Source of the DNA: Pseudomonadota bacterium | Lineage (GTDB): Bacteria; Desulfobacterota; BSN033; WVXP01; G020346125 | Assembly: GCA_030608745.1 (NCBI GenBank) | Contig: JAUWDQ010000187.1 | Span: forward strand, 1-5,298 | Direction: 5' to 3' | Length of the DNA stretch: 5,298 bases | Part shown: positions 1 through 5,222 of the stretch, piece after piece | Layout: each line of letters begins with the position of its first letter | Position numbering within the stretch: position 1 is the first letter of the stretch | Program-made: the position numbers and the translations under genes | Notes under the pieces: generated by a model | Database searches by the model: none | The model's input: only the letters and a program-made list of their open reading frames with translations | Told to the model about the DNA's origin: nothing

Positions 1-215
1 TCGGAAAAGGACATCTTCCCATGGCAATGATGGGCCTTATCATGGGAGGACATATCCGGGTAGGTATGGAGGACAATATCTACTATCAAAAGGGGGTACT
101 CGCCGCAAACAATGCTCAATTCGTGGGCCGTACCGTTCGCATTGCACGGGAGTACGGCCGAGAGGTTGCTAACCCGAGGGAAGCTAGGGAGATTCTCGGG
201 TTGCGTAAGAATTGA
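1..215 (+). CDS. Beta-keto acid cleavage enzyme (BKACE/Kce, DUF849), C-terminal end only
   Basis: This is the last 70 or so residues of a BKACE-family protein; the reading frame is open from base 3 and the rest lies left of the window. The family cleaves a beta-keto acid with acetyl-CoA to give a CoA ester and acetoacetate; the founding member acts on 3-keto-5-aminohexanoate in lysine fermentation. Visible family hallmarks are the segment GGHIRVGMEDN (window 48-80), the following YYQKGVLAANNAQFV, and the closing helix with REVANPREAREILGL. The internal ATG at 21 is not a start: homology continues upstream of it (GKGHLP). The stop TGA (213-215) is 21 bp before gdhA on the same strand, so the two are probably co-transcribed. 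The substrate cannot be told from this end of the protein, since the specificity residues and zinc ligands are outside the window, so the Kce name is only one option. Confidence 0.88.
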   Translation, partial: GKGHLPMAMMGLIMGGHIRVGMEDNIYYQKGVLAANNAQFVGRTVRIAREYGREVANPREAREILGLRKN

Positions 216-220
216 CGAAA

Positions 221-226
221 GGAGGA
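221..226 (+). promoter_or_regulatory. Ribosome binding site of gdhA, with two competing ATGs
   Basis: GGAGGA lies upstream of two ATGs. The ATG at 230 is only 4 nt from the GGAGG core and opens an out-of-frame 11-codon frame ending at TGA 263-265. The ATG at 237 is 11 nt away and opens the glutamate dehydrogenase frame. Only the second can give the enzyme, so its spacing is on the long side of normal. Confidence 0.7.
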
Positions 227-236
227 AACATGTCCC

Positions 237-1505
237 ATGGCCATCGACAAAACCAAATACGATGAAACAAAACCCCATCAGGTCGCATTGCTCCAACTGG
301 AGATCGCGGCTGAGAGATTGGGCCTCGACGAGGGGATGAAGCTGAAGTTGCAAAATCCAAAGAGGATATTGATTGTCAACTTCCCGGTCAAGATGGACAA
401 CGGAGAGCTAAGAAACTTTACCGGATACCGCATACAGCATAGTTTGACCAGAGGTCCAGGAAAGGGGGGAATTCGCTACCATCCCTCCGTCGATTTGGAA
501 GAGGTGAAGGCCCTGGCAGCATGGATGACGTGGAAGGCGGCGGTGGTTAATATCCCATATGGTGGTGCTAAGGGTGGGGTCCAGTGCAATCCCAAGGAGA
601 TGTCCAAAGGGGAATTGGAGCGATTGACCCGGAGGTATACCTGGGAGATCGCCCCCTTGATCGGGCCCGAGAAGGATATACCTGCTCCTGATGTGTATAC
701 CAATGCCGAAACCATGGCCTGGATCATGGATACCTACAGTACATTGCAGGGGTACAGTGTTCCGGGTGTGGTAACCGGTAAACCCGTAGCTATAGGCGGC
801 TCCCTGGGAAGAAATGAAGCCACGGCCCAAGGGTGCGTCTACGCCATTGAGGAGGCACTGAAACACCTGGGCATGGATTTGGAGAAAGCTACCGTGGCCA
901 TTCAAGGATACGGCAACGCGGGCTCCAATGCCGCCCAGATCATCCATAAGGTCGGTGCCATAGTCATAGCCGTGAGCGACTCAAAGGGGGGAATTTATAA
1001 CGCCGATGGCCTCGACCCGGCGCGGGTACAAAAACACAAGGAGAAAACCGACTCGGTGGTCAATTACGGGGAGGGCGACAACATCACCAACGAGGAGCTC
1101 CTGGCCATGGACTGCGACATCCTCATCCCCGCAGCTATGGAAAATCAAATCACCAAGGAGAACGCCCATGAGGTAAAAGCGAAGCTCATCGCCGAAGCAG
1201 CCAATGGCCCTACCACCCCTTCTGCCGACGATATACTCTACGATAAGGGCATCTTCATCATCCCCGATATCCTCTGTAATGCCGGAGGCGTTACCGTCTC
1301 ATACTTCGAGTGGGTGCAGAATATCCAATCCCTCTTCTGGACGTTGGAGGAGGTCAATAACCAACTGGCGAAGATAATGAAGAGAAGCTTCTGGGATGTA
1401 GCGGCCATCACGAAAAAAGAGAAGGTTCACATGCGGACGGCTGCCTGGATGCTGGGAGTAGGGAGGGTTGCGGAAGCGACCAGACTGCGCGGGATTTATC
1501 CATAA
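237..1505 (+). CDS. gdhA: Glutamate dehydrogenase (hexameric Glu/Leu/Phe/Val dehydrogenase family)
   Basis: A complete 422-residue enzyme that interconverts glutamate and 2-oxoglutarate plus ammonia with NAD(P), in the cytoplasm. The N-terminal substrate domain has GPGKGGIRYHP (residues 73-83), WKAAVVNIPYGGAKGG (99-114) and PAPDVYTN (149-156). Lys76, Lys100, Lys112 and Asp152 have the same spacing (24, 12, 40) as Lys89, Lys113, Lys125 and Asp165 of the Clostridium symbiosum enzyme, so substrate-binding and catalytic residues are intact. The Rossmann domain shows GYGNAG (224-229) with Asp248 near the end of the second strand. GGVTVSYFEW (350-359) carries Ser355, expected to contact the substrate side chain. 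Length is normal for the family. The cofactor preference cannot be decided by eye. It closely follows a BKACE gene, which suggests a catabolic, ammonia-releasing role in amino-acid fermentation; that role is inference. Confidence 0.96.
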   Translation: MAIDKTKYDETKPHQVALLQLEIAAERLGLDEGMKLKLQNPKRILIVNFPVKMDNGELRNFTGYRIQHSLTRGPGKGGIRYHPSVDLEEVKALAAWMTWKAAVVNIPYGGAKGGVQCNPKEMSKGELERLTRRYTWEIAPLIGPEKDIPAPDVYTNAETMAWIMDTYSTLQGYSVPGVVTGKPVAIGGSLGRNEATAQGCVYAIEEALKHLGMDLEKATVAIQGYGNAGSNAAQIIHKVGAIVIAVSDSKGGIYNADGLDPARVQKHKEKTDSVVNYGEGDNITNEELLAMDCDILIPAAMENQITKENAHEVKAKLIAEAANGPTTPSADDILYDKGIFIIPDILCNAGGVTVSYFEWVQNIQSLFWTLEEVNNQLAKIMKRSFWDVAAITKKEKVHMRTAAWMLGVGRVAEATRLRGIYP

Positions 1506-1730
1506 TCCTCAGGTCCTTAGGTGGCAAAGCCCGTGCCCTTTGGGCATATGCCTCCAATATTGACAACTTACGCTAACGCCGGCGGCCCTAGGAACACTAA
1601 CAGCGCGGGAAACGAAAGTCTAAAGGATTCTTCATCCTCCTCTCTTTTACCTTTTTTGCTTCCGTTTCAAGGGAATAATCATCGGCTCTTCCTGAAAACG
1701 CCGGCCATCAATTGTTACTTGTGGAACTGA
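1506..1730. other. Intergenic region between two convergent genes
   Basis: gdhA (+) and the molybdopterin gene (-) converge here, so two transcription ends are expected. The only fold I see is a small hairpin at 1534-1546 (TGCCC, loop TTT, GGGCA), about 30 bp after the gdhA stop; it has no T-run after it, so it is a poor intrinsic terminator. A 69-codon GTG-initiated + frame at 1521-1730 has no ribosome binding site and no recognisable protein character. No RNA gene was recognised. Confidence 0.4.
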
Positions 1731-2324
1731 CTAAAATTCCGTCACTTCCCCCCCGGAAATGGGACGACGGATCCCGGCGTTGACATCGAGGGTGAAACCT
1801 GGCTCGATGATACCCGATCGCGTGTATCCCCGGTCTTCCCAATACCCACCTCTCATGGTATCGCTTAGGGTGATAGTCTCCAGCCATTTGCAGCTTTTGT
1901 ACCCATAGAGGTTAGGGATTACCATCCGGAGGGGACCCCCATACTCCCTCTCGAGGGGCTCACCCTCCACCCCGTAGACGAGAAGGACCCGCGGGTGATC
2001 CAGGTCTGCCAGGGAAACGGTTGTCTCATAGCCGCCCCCAGAGCTTGAAAACGTTGCATCGCTGGCCTCCTTCCTCGGGGTGATGGTACAGATGAAATCA
2101 CGCCAGAGCACCCCCTCCCACGTGGCCCTCACGGACCATCCGGAAACCGAAGTGAGCCGTGCATCGACCTTCGAGACCGGGAGGGCTATGATCTCCTTCC
2201 AGGTAAATGACCGCTCCTCCTTTACTAATCCCCTTACATGGAGTTGGTACTTGGCCATGTCGATATCCGGCATTCCCCCTTCTTGAAATACCGGGGGCCT
2301 CAGTTGTGATAAGATACTCATCAT
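1731..2324 (-). CDS. Small molybdopterin-dependent oxidoreductase (sulfite oxidase-type Mo domain) lacking the Mo-ligand cysteine
   Basis: A 197-residue protein of the sulfite oxidase/MsrP-like molybdopterin-binding fold. Family marks in order: strand-rich start YQLHVRGLV (26-34), the core LTSVSGWSV (57-65), ATWEGVLWRDF (67-77), GGGYETTVSLADL (96-108), then the pterin-binding block GGPLRMVIPNLYGYKSCKW (129-147) and GGYWEDRGY (159-167). In the family the core normally reads (L/H)CV.GWS, with Cys binding molybdenum; here that position is Ser59 (codon TCG). The basic residues Arg133, Lys143 and Lys146 are kept. There is no twin-arginine or Sec signal, so it should stay in the cytoplasm. Two consecutive ATGs start the gene; the second (2321-2319) is better spaced from the ribosome binding site, giving 196 residues. 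It lies downstream of a membrane cytochrome b5 gene, a plausible redox partner. Substrate unknown; catalysis is in doubt without the cysteine. Confidence 0.88.
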   Translation of the reverse strand: MMSILSQLRPPVFQEGGMPDIDMAKYQLHVRGLVKEERSFTWKEIIALPVSKVDARLTSVSGWSVRATWEGVLWRDFICTITPRKEASDATFSSSGGGYETTVSLADLDHPRVLLVYGVEGEPLEREYGGPLRMVIPNLYGYKSCKWLETITLSDTMRGGYWEDRGYTRSGIIEPGFTLDVNAGIRRPISGGEVTEF

Positions 2325-2326
2325 TG

Positions 2327-2334
2327 ACCTCCTT
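2327..2334 (-). promoter_or_regulatory. Ribosome binding site of the molybdopterin gene
   Basis: The minus strand reads AAGGAGGT just before ATGATG. From the GGAGG core the first ATG (2324) is 3 nt away and the second (2321) is 6 nt away, which favours the second as the main start. Confidence 0.75.
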
Positions 2335-2363
2335 CAAACACTTTCTCAGAGATCTCCCTATAA

Positions 2364-2456
2364 AAAAATTACCTGAATAGCGGCGAGGGTTTCAAGGAGA
2401 AGCTTGAAGAAAATGAGATCCCGGATGTAACCCCTGATGTCGATATTCAGTTGTAG
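2364..2456 (+). other. Possible gene remnant in the intergenic spacer
   Basis: The 155-bp spacer (2325-2479) contains a + strand frame of 30 codons between TAA (2361-2363) and TAG (2454-2456), with no start codon or ribosome binding site. Its residue mix (GEGFKEKLEENEIPDVTPDVD) looks protein-like, being rich in charged residues, and could be the tail of a lost gene. I do not recognise a family, and a frame this short can arise by chance. Confidence 0.2.
2366..2395 (-). promoter_or_regulatory. Weak candidate promoter for the molybdopterin gene
   Basis: On the minus strand TTGAAA (2395-2390) and TAATTT (2371-2366) are separated by 18 bp. The -35 box matches the sigma-70 consensus at 5 of 6 positions and the -10 at only 3 of 6. 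It would allow separate expression from the cytochrome b5 gene upstream, but read-through is equally possible. Confidence 0.25.
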
Positions 2457-2479
2457 TCTCTAGGGGATTCATAGGAAAC

Positions 2480-3190
2480 TTATCCCGGGAAGACCATCCT
2501 CCCCCCAAGATGTCCCAGCAGGCTTACCAGGGGAGCTAAGGAGAAGATAAAAATGGCATACATCCACCATAGACTTCCCGATTGGATAATGAGCAAGGGA
2601 TCGAGGGTTCTCCAGATAACAAGGACACCTGCTATACCGCAGAGAACGATGGAGAGGAGGATTTTATATTTCACATAGGTCGTGAGCACGGCTCCATAGT
2701 TAACCCACCAGGCAAAGAACCCCGTAGCAATCGCGCCTGCGGAGCCCAAGGCGCCCAAACAGAGCATATAGAAGCTCGTGGCCTCGAAGGAATTATTTCC
2801 GGTCAACGCGTAGAGGATGAAAAACAGGGGGGTGGCCATGAGAAAGGCTATGGGAAAGTGTACCGTCATGGGGTGCGGCTGCCTCCTCAACAGAGGGTAA
2901 CGGTCGAACGCCTTCTGCAGGAATTGGGGCTCTGCCCTGGGATGACCAGATGGAGGGGATTTTCTTAGGATACCAACCTGGGGAAACTTATCGAGTACTT
3001 CAGCGCCATGGGGAGCCACCTCCATCTCCACCGTGAAATCTTGACCAGAGGCGTGTCTGGCCATGTGAACGCCGGTATTCCAGTGGGGGCTCTGGGAGAC
3101 GTCGTATACCTTTCCCCCGAAAGCGATACAGACGGGTTTCCCGTCCTTTCCATTCATACGTTTCAGCTCTTCGGTGTCCATCTCCTTCAT
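2480..3190 (-). CDS. Membrane protein with N-terminal cytochrome b5-like domain and C-terminal DUF2231 domain
   Basis: A 236-residue two-domain protein. Residues 6-75 form a bacterial cytochrome b5-like heme-binding domain: NGKDGKPVCIAFGGKVYDVS (13-32), then HWNTGVHMARHASGQDFT (36-53) and APHG (59-62) with VGIL at the end. Likely heme ligands are His61 and one of His42 or His46; this follows the family pattern. A linker (about 76-103) leads to RQPHPMTVHFPIAF (103-116), the signature start of DUF2231, and four predicted membrane helices near 109-130, 139-162, 174-194 and 208-228; the protein ends in LGHLGGRMVFPG, typical of DUF2231. There is no signal peptide, so the heme domain is probably cytoplasmic. 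AGGAGAGGA upstream supports the ATG at 3190. It lies 42 bp after the radical SAM gene and upstream of the molybdopterin gene. A role as a membrane electron carrier, possibly to or from the Mo protein, is inference; DUF2231 has no assigned function. Confidence 0.9.
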   Translation of the reverse strand: MKEMDTEELKRMNGKDGKPVCIAFGGKVYDVSQSPHWNTGVHMARHASGQDFTVEMEVAPHGAEVLDKFPQVGILRKSPPSGHPRAEPQFLQKAFDRYPLLRRQPHPMTVHFPIAFLMATPLFFILYALTGNNSFEATSFYMLCLGALGSAGAIATGFFAWWVNYGAVLTTYVKYKILLSIVLCGIAGVLVIWRTLDPLLIIQSGSLWWMYAIFIFSLAPLVSLLGHLGGRMVFPG

Positions 3191-3232
3191 CGCAGTCCTC
3201 TCCTCATGCTTTCATCCGCTCCGGCCTCTCCA

Positions 3233-4129
3233 TCAAAGAGCCCGCATCCATTCCGGTTTCAGCGCAATTTCCCCTCGCAGCGCACTGTCTATCAGGGAGA
3301 GTGCCTCTTCTTTCCCTCTGGGTAGCCTCGCCCTAATCGGGAGGTAGTTTGAGGCATGGTTGGAGAAGAAAAGACCCATTGTCAGGTGCGTATGGACGAT
3401 CATCTCCCTCAGCTCCAACAGGAGCTCTCTCTCCGCCGGGAGTTGAAATTTACCCATCCTCAAATCTTCGTAAAGAGGAGTACCCGGAATGAGCATTACC
3501 GTCAGGGCACCGACGTAATTAGGGTCCATGGCGCTCAGGAGTTCACCGGTGGCCCTCGCATGCTCAAGGGACCTTTCGCGTCCGGCGATGCCGAGCAGTA
3601 CGGTCAACGACAGCTTTATACCGGCCTCCCGGACCTTCCGCCCCATGTCGATGAGATTTTGGGCGTTGGTGCCCTTATTCACGGACTTCAGAACCTCGTC
3701 ATCCCCGCTCTCCACTCCTAAATAGACGATTCCGAGGCCGTTCTCCTTGAGCTGGATCAGTTCCTCGAGGGACTTCTTCCTCACGCCCTTGGCATTTGCA
3801 TAAATACCGACCCTTCTCACCCAGGGGAGATGTTCCTTGATCCGGCCGAGGATACACATGAGCCTTTTTTGGGGAATAATAAGGGAATCCCCGTCCATGA
3901 GGAAGACCCGGTCTTGTCCCCTCATATATTTGGAGGCAAAGAGGATATCGGAAAGAATGGTCTGGTCGTCCTTAATCCTGAACCTTTTTTCTTTGTAAGA
4001 TCCGCAAAAGGTACACTTGTTGTGGGAGCACCCCACGGTTACCTGGAGGAGGATGCTATTGGCCTCACTCGGAGGCCGAATGCAGTACCCCTCGTAATGC
4101 ATCCCCTCGCTTTCAACCGGAATCTCCAT
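3233..4129 (-). CDS. Radical SAM protein with CX4CX2C cluster motif (Elp3/B12-type radical SAM fold), function unknown
   Basis: A 298-residue radical SAM enzyme. The [4Fe-4S] motif is GCSHNKCTFC (33-42) with Cys34, Cys39 and Cys42, spaced CX4CX2C instead of the common CX3CX2C; I recall the same spacing in other members of this subgroup, so it is probably not a defect. Further marks are FLMDGDSL (76-83), YLGVESGDDEVLKSVNKG (136-153), which resembles the Elp3-type SAM-binding core, MLIPGTPLYEDL (212-223), and a C-terminal block SNHASNYLPIRARLP (256-270) followed by KEEALSLID. No cobalamin-binding, TRAM or SPASM domain is present, so the substrate cannot be assigned. The start is uncertain: ATG 4129 has only a weak GGGAGAAAGAG upstream, while ATG 4102 (MHYEGYCIRPPSE) fits the usual N-terminus of relatives but has GAGGGG directly against it. 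It is the first gene of the leftward cluster; a candidate promoter lies about 200 bp upstream. Confidence 0.9.
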   Translation of the reverse strand: MEIPVESEGMHYEGYCIRPPSEANSILLQVTVGCSHNKCTFCGSYKEKRFRIKDDQTILSDILFASKYMRGQDRVFLMDGDSLIIPQKRLMCILGRIKEHLPWVRRVGIYANAKGVRKKSLEELIQLKENGLGIVYLGVESGDDEVLKSVNKGTNAQNLIDMGRKVREAGIKLSLTVLLGIAGRERSLEHARATGELLSAMDPNYVGALTVMLIPGTPLYEDLRMGKFQLPAERELLLELREMIVHTHLTMGLFFSNHASNYLPIRARLPRGKEEALSLIDSALRGEIALKPEWMRAL

Positions 4130-4332
4130 ACGCTCTCTTTCTCCCGGGTCCAGTCAAATGTCCGCGACTCAATCAATAAAAGTGTAGTTTCATAAAAGAT
4201 GACCTTAAGCCCCACCTCAAGTAACAGGGCCTTCGTTTTTCTGGTAGTAACCCCTATTCGCAAAGGAATTCTTAAAAATCATGCATAACGTATTTTTCTT
4301 TTTAATTAAATCCGTCTAATAATGAATATTGA

Positions 4333-4361
4333 ATAAAATCAAGATCTTCCAGTCACGTCAA
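4333..4361 (-). promoter_or_regulatory. Candidate sigma-70-type promoter for the leftward radical SAM cluster
   Basis: On the minus strand TTGACG (4361-4356, 5 of 6 consensus) and TTTTAT (4338-4333, 4 of 6) are separated by exactly 17 bp. Transcription would start near 4326 and leave a leader of about 200 nt before the radical SAM ATG. The AT-rich setting raises the chance of a random match. Confidence 0.45.
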
Positions 4362-4367
4362 ATTGAC
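4357..4367. promoter_or_regulatory. Palindrome GTCAA-A-TTGAC over the -35 box
   Basis: An 11-bp perfect inverted repeat around one central base. Its left arm is part of the leftward -35 box; its right arm plus the next base gives TTGACA (4363-4368), a perfect -35 on the + strand with TATCCA 17 bp further (4386-4391, 3 of 6). It may be an operator or simply back-to-back -35 boxes. Confidence 0.3.
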
Positions 4368-4371
4368 AGCT

Positions 4372-4393
4372 AATGGATTGTATGGTATCCATT
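4372..4393 (+). repeat. Short hairpin AATGGAT / ATCCATT followed by T residues
   Basis: A 7-bp perfect inverted repeat with an 8-base loop, running into a short T-run (five T including the last two of the stem). It is low in G+C for an intrinsic terminator and no gene ends just before it on the + strand. It could be a weak terminator or an operator beside the palindrome at 4357-4367. Confidence 0.3.
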
Positions 4394-4604
4394 TTTAAGA
4401 CTCTATTCAAGCATTAAGTTAAATCCGTTATACAGGATTCCTTGGTAGCAATAGGGGTGATACAATTTCTTTTAATAATTTTTATTGAGCCTATTACATA
4501 CCGCTAGTAACCAAATACGTTACATTAAAAACCTGTTCAATCAAACAATAGAGTTCATCACAATGCAACAAGAAAACCGTTTATTTACATTGGTTATGGA
4601 TATG

Positions 4605-4727
4605 GGGGACGTAGTTGAATTTGTTGAATAACTTTTGCAATGAAACATTAAGTGAATGAATACTTTCCGGTGGATTAGCTTAATAGTAGAATCTCAAGCT
4701 TAAATTGCCAAATTCAACGACGTCCCC
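4605..4727. mobile_element. MITE-like element, 123 bp, with 18-bp terminal inverted repeats
   Basis: The left end GGGGACGTAGTTGAATTT (4605-4622) and the right end AAATTCAACGACGTCCCC (4710-4727) are inverted copies matching at 17 of 18 positions; the mismatch pairs 4613 with 4719. Pairing can extend outward by a G-T and a T-A pair (4603-4604 with 4728-4729). Inside, nested short arms (GCAAT 4637-4641 with ATTGC 4704-4708; ATTAAG 4647-4652 with CTTAAT 4679-4684) allow one long imperfect hairpin. GTTGAAT of the left end recurs at 4623-4629. The inside holds no reading frame, so the element cannot move by itself. I see no clear target-site duplication. From memory the ends resemble those around small Y1/IS200-like transposase genes in anaerobic Proteobacteria; I could not verify this. 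Confidence 0.6.
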
Positions 4728-4733
4728 TAATTT
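4705..4733 (+). promoter_or_regulatory. Candidate promoter for the sulfurtransferase gene, spanning the element's right end
   Basis: TTGCCA (4705-4710, 5 of 6) and TAATTT (4728-4733, 3 of 6) are 17 bp apart. The -35 box lies inside the MITE-like element and the -10 just outside. Transcription would start near 4740, about 39 nt before the sseA ATG. The -10 box is weak. Confidence 0.25.
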
Positions 4734-4765
4734 CTAATTCGCCCGGGTAAGAGCAAATCCAGCCT

Positions 4766-4772
4766 AAGGAGG
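4766..4772 (+). promoter_or_regulatory. Ribosome binding site of the sulfurtransferase gene
   Basis: AAGGAGG, a perfect Shine-Dalgarno core, lies 6 nt before ATG 4779. This fixes the start and shows that the 5' end of this gene is intact even though its 3' part is missing. Confidence 0.85.
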
Positions 4773-4778
4773 AATAAC

Positions 4779-5222
4779 ATGACATTCTCAAATCCTCAGT
4801 ATCTCCTGGAGACCGATTGGCTGGAAATGCACCTCGCAGATTCCGACTTGCGCGTCCTGGATTGCACGGTCTTCTTCCACACCGATGACCGAAGCATCCG
4901 GCGCGAAAGCGGCCGCAACGCGTGGGTAGAGGGCCACATCCCGGGCAGTGGCTTCGCGGATCTCATAGGAGACCTCTCAGACCGGGATAGCCACCTTCCC
5001 CTCATGATGCCGCCCGTTGCGCAGTTCGCAGAGGCGATGTCCCGCTATGGTGTCGGTGAGGGAACCCGCGTGATCCTGTATGACGACGGTATGAACATAC
5101 CGGCAGCACGGGTCTGGTGGATGTTGCGGGCCTTCGGCTTCGACGACGCCGCTGTGTTGAACGGGGGTTGGCGCAAGTGGACACTGGAGAGACGTCCGAT
5201 CTCGACCGAACCACCCGCATGA
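4779..5222 (+). CDS. sseA: SseA-type sulfurtransferase (tandem rhodanese), N-terminal half only, truncated at a junction
   Basis: 147 residues matching the N-terminal rhodanese domain of 3-mercaptopyruvate/thiosulfate sulfurtransferases, enzymes that move sulfane sulfur to cyanide or thiols. Marks are VLDCTVFF (26-33), WVEGHIPGSGFADL (49-62), VILYDDGMNIPAARVWWMLRAFGFDDAAVLNGGWRKW in two blocks (98-114, 115-134) and the linker RRPISTEPPA (138-147). Family members are about 280 residues long and carry the catalytic cysteine loop in the second rhodanese domain, which is absent here. The frame stops at TGA 5220-5222, exactly where the sequence changes to a histidyl-tRNA synthetase fragment. The product, if made, should be inactive. 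Base composition is clearly more GC-rich than the region before it. The gene is either broken by a real rearrangement or cut by an assembly error; the assignment of the surviving half is firm. Confidence 0.85.
   Translation: MTFSNPQYLLETDWLEMHLADSDLRVLDCTVFFHTDDRSIRRESGRNAWVEGHIPGSGFADLIGDLSDRDSHLPLMMPPVAQFAEAMSRYGVGEGTRVILYDDGMNIPAARVWWMLRAFGFDDAAVLNGGWRKWTLERRPISTEPPA

Larger units (their letters stand above)
4130..4604. other. Gene-free region, AT-rich from about 4264
   Basis: No reading frame with coding character is seen. A TTG-initiated minus-strand frame entering from 4263 mostly shadows the radical SAM gene and has no ribosome binding site. The stretch 4130-4263 has ordinary composition and would be the 5' leader of the radical SAM mRNA; 4264-4604 is visibly AT-rich with many T and A runs. 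It holds the promoter, palindrome and hairpin listed separately. No tRNA, riboswitch or CRISPR pattern was recognised. Confidence 0.6.

Noticed and set aside
408..947. 179-codon minus-strand reading frame inside gdhA
   Set aside because: It is antisense to a clearly conserved enzyme, has no recognisable domain, and its residue mix is what the reverse reading of gdhA codons gives.
1534..1546. Hairpin TGCCC-TTT-GGGCA as gdhA terminator
   Set aside because: Only a 5-bp stem with a 3-base loop and no following T-run; not enough to call an intrinsic terminator.
1521..1730. 69-codon plus-strand frame after gdhA
   Set aside because: GTG start without a ribosome binding site, Ser/Pro/Asn-rich sequence with no family character, in a spacer between convergent genes.
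2582..2968. 128-codon plus-strand frame inside the cytochrome b5-DUF2231 gene
   Set aside because: The opposite strand encodes a recognisable two-domain membrane protein; this frame has no domain or ribosome binding site.
3356..3721. 121-codon plus-strand frame inside the radical SAM gene
   Set aside because: Antisense shadow of a well-conserved region including the SAM-binding core.
4039..4263. 74-codon minus-strand frame overlapping the start of the radical SAM gene
   Set aside because: It starts with TTG, lacks a ribosome binding site, and its second half is a frame-shifted reading of the radical SAM gene.
4264..4604. Phage attachment site, CRISPR array or origin in the AT-rich spacer
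   Set aside because: No regularly spaced repeats, no DnaA-box cluster, no tRNA end and no integrase were seen; AT-richness alone is not evidence.
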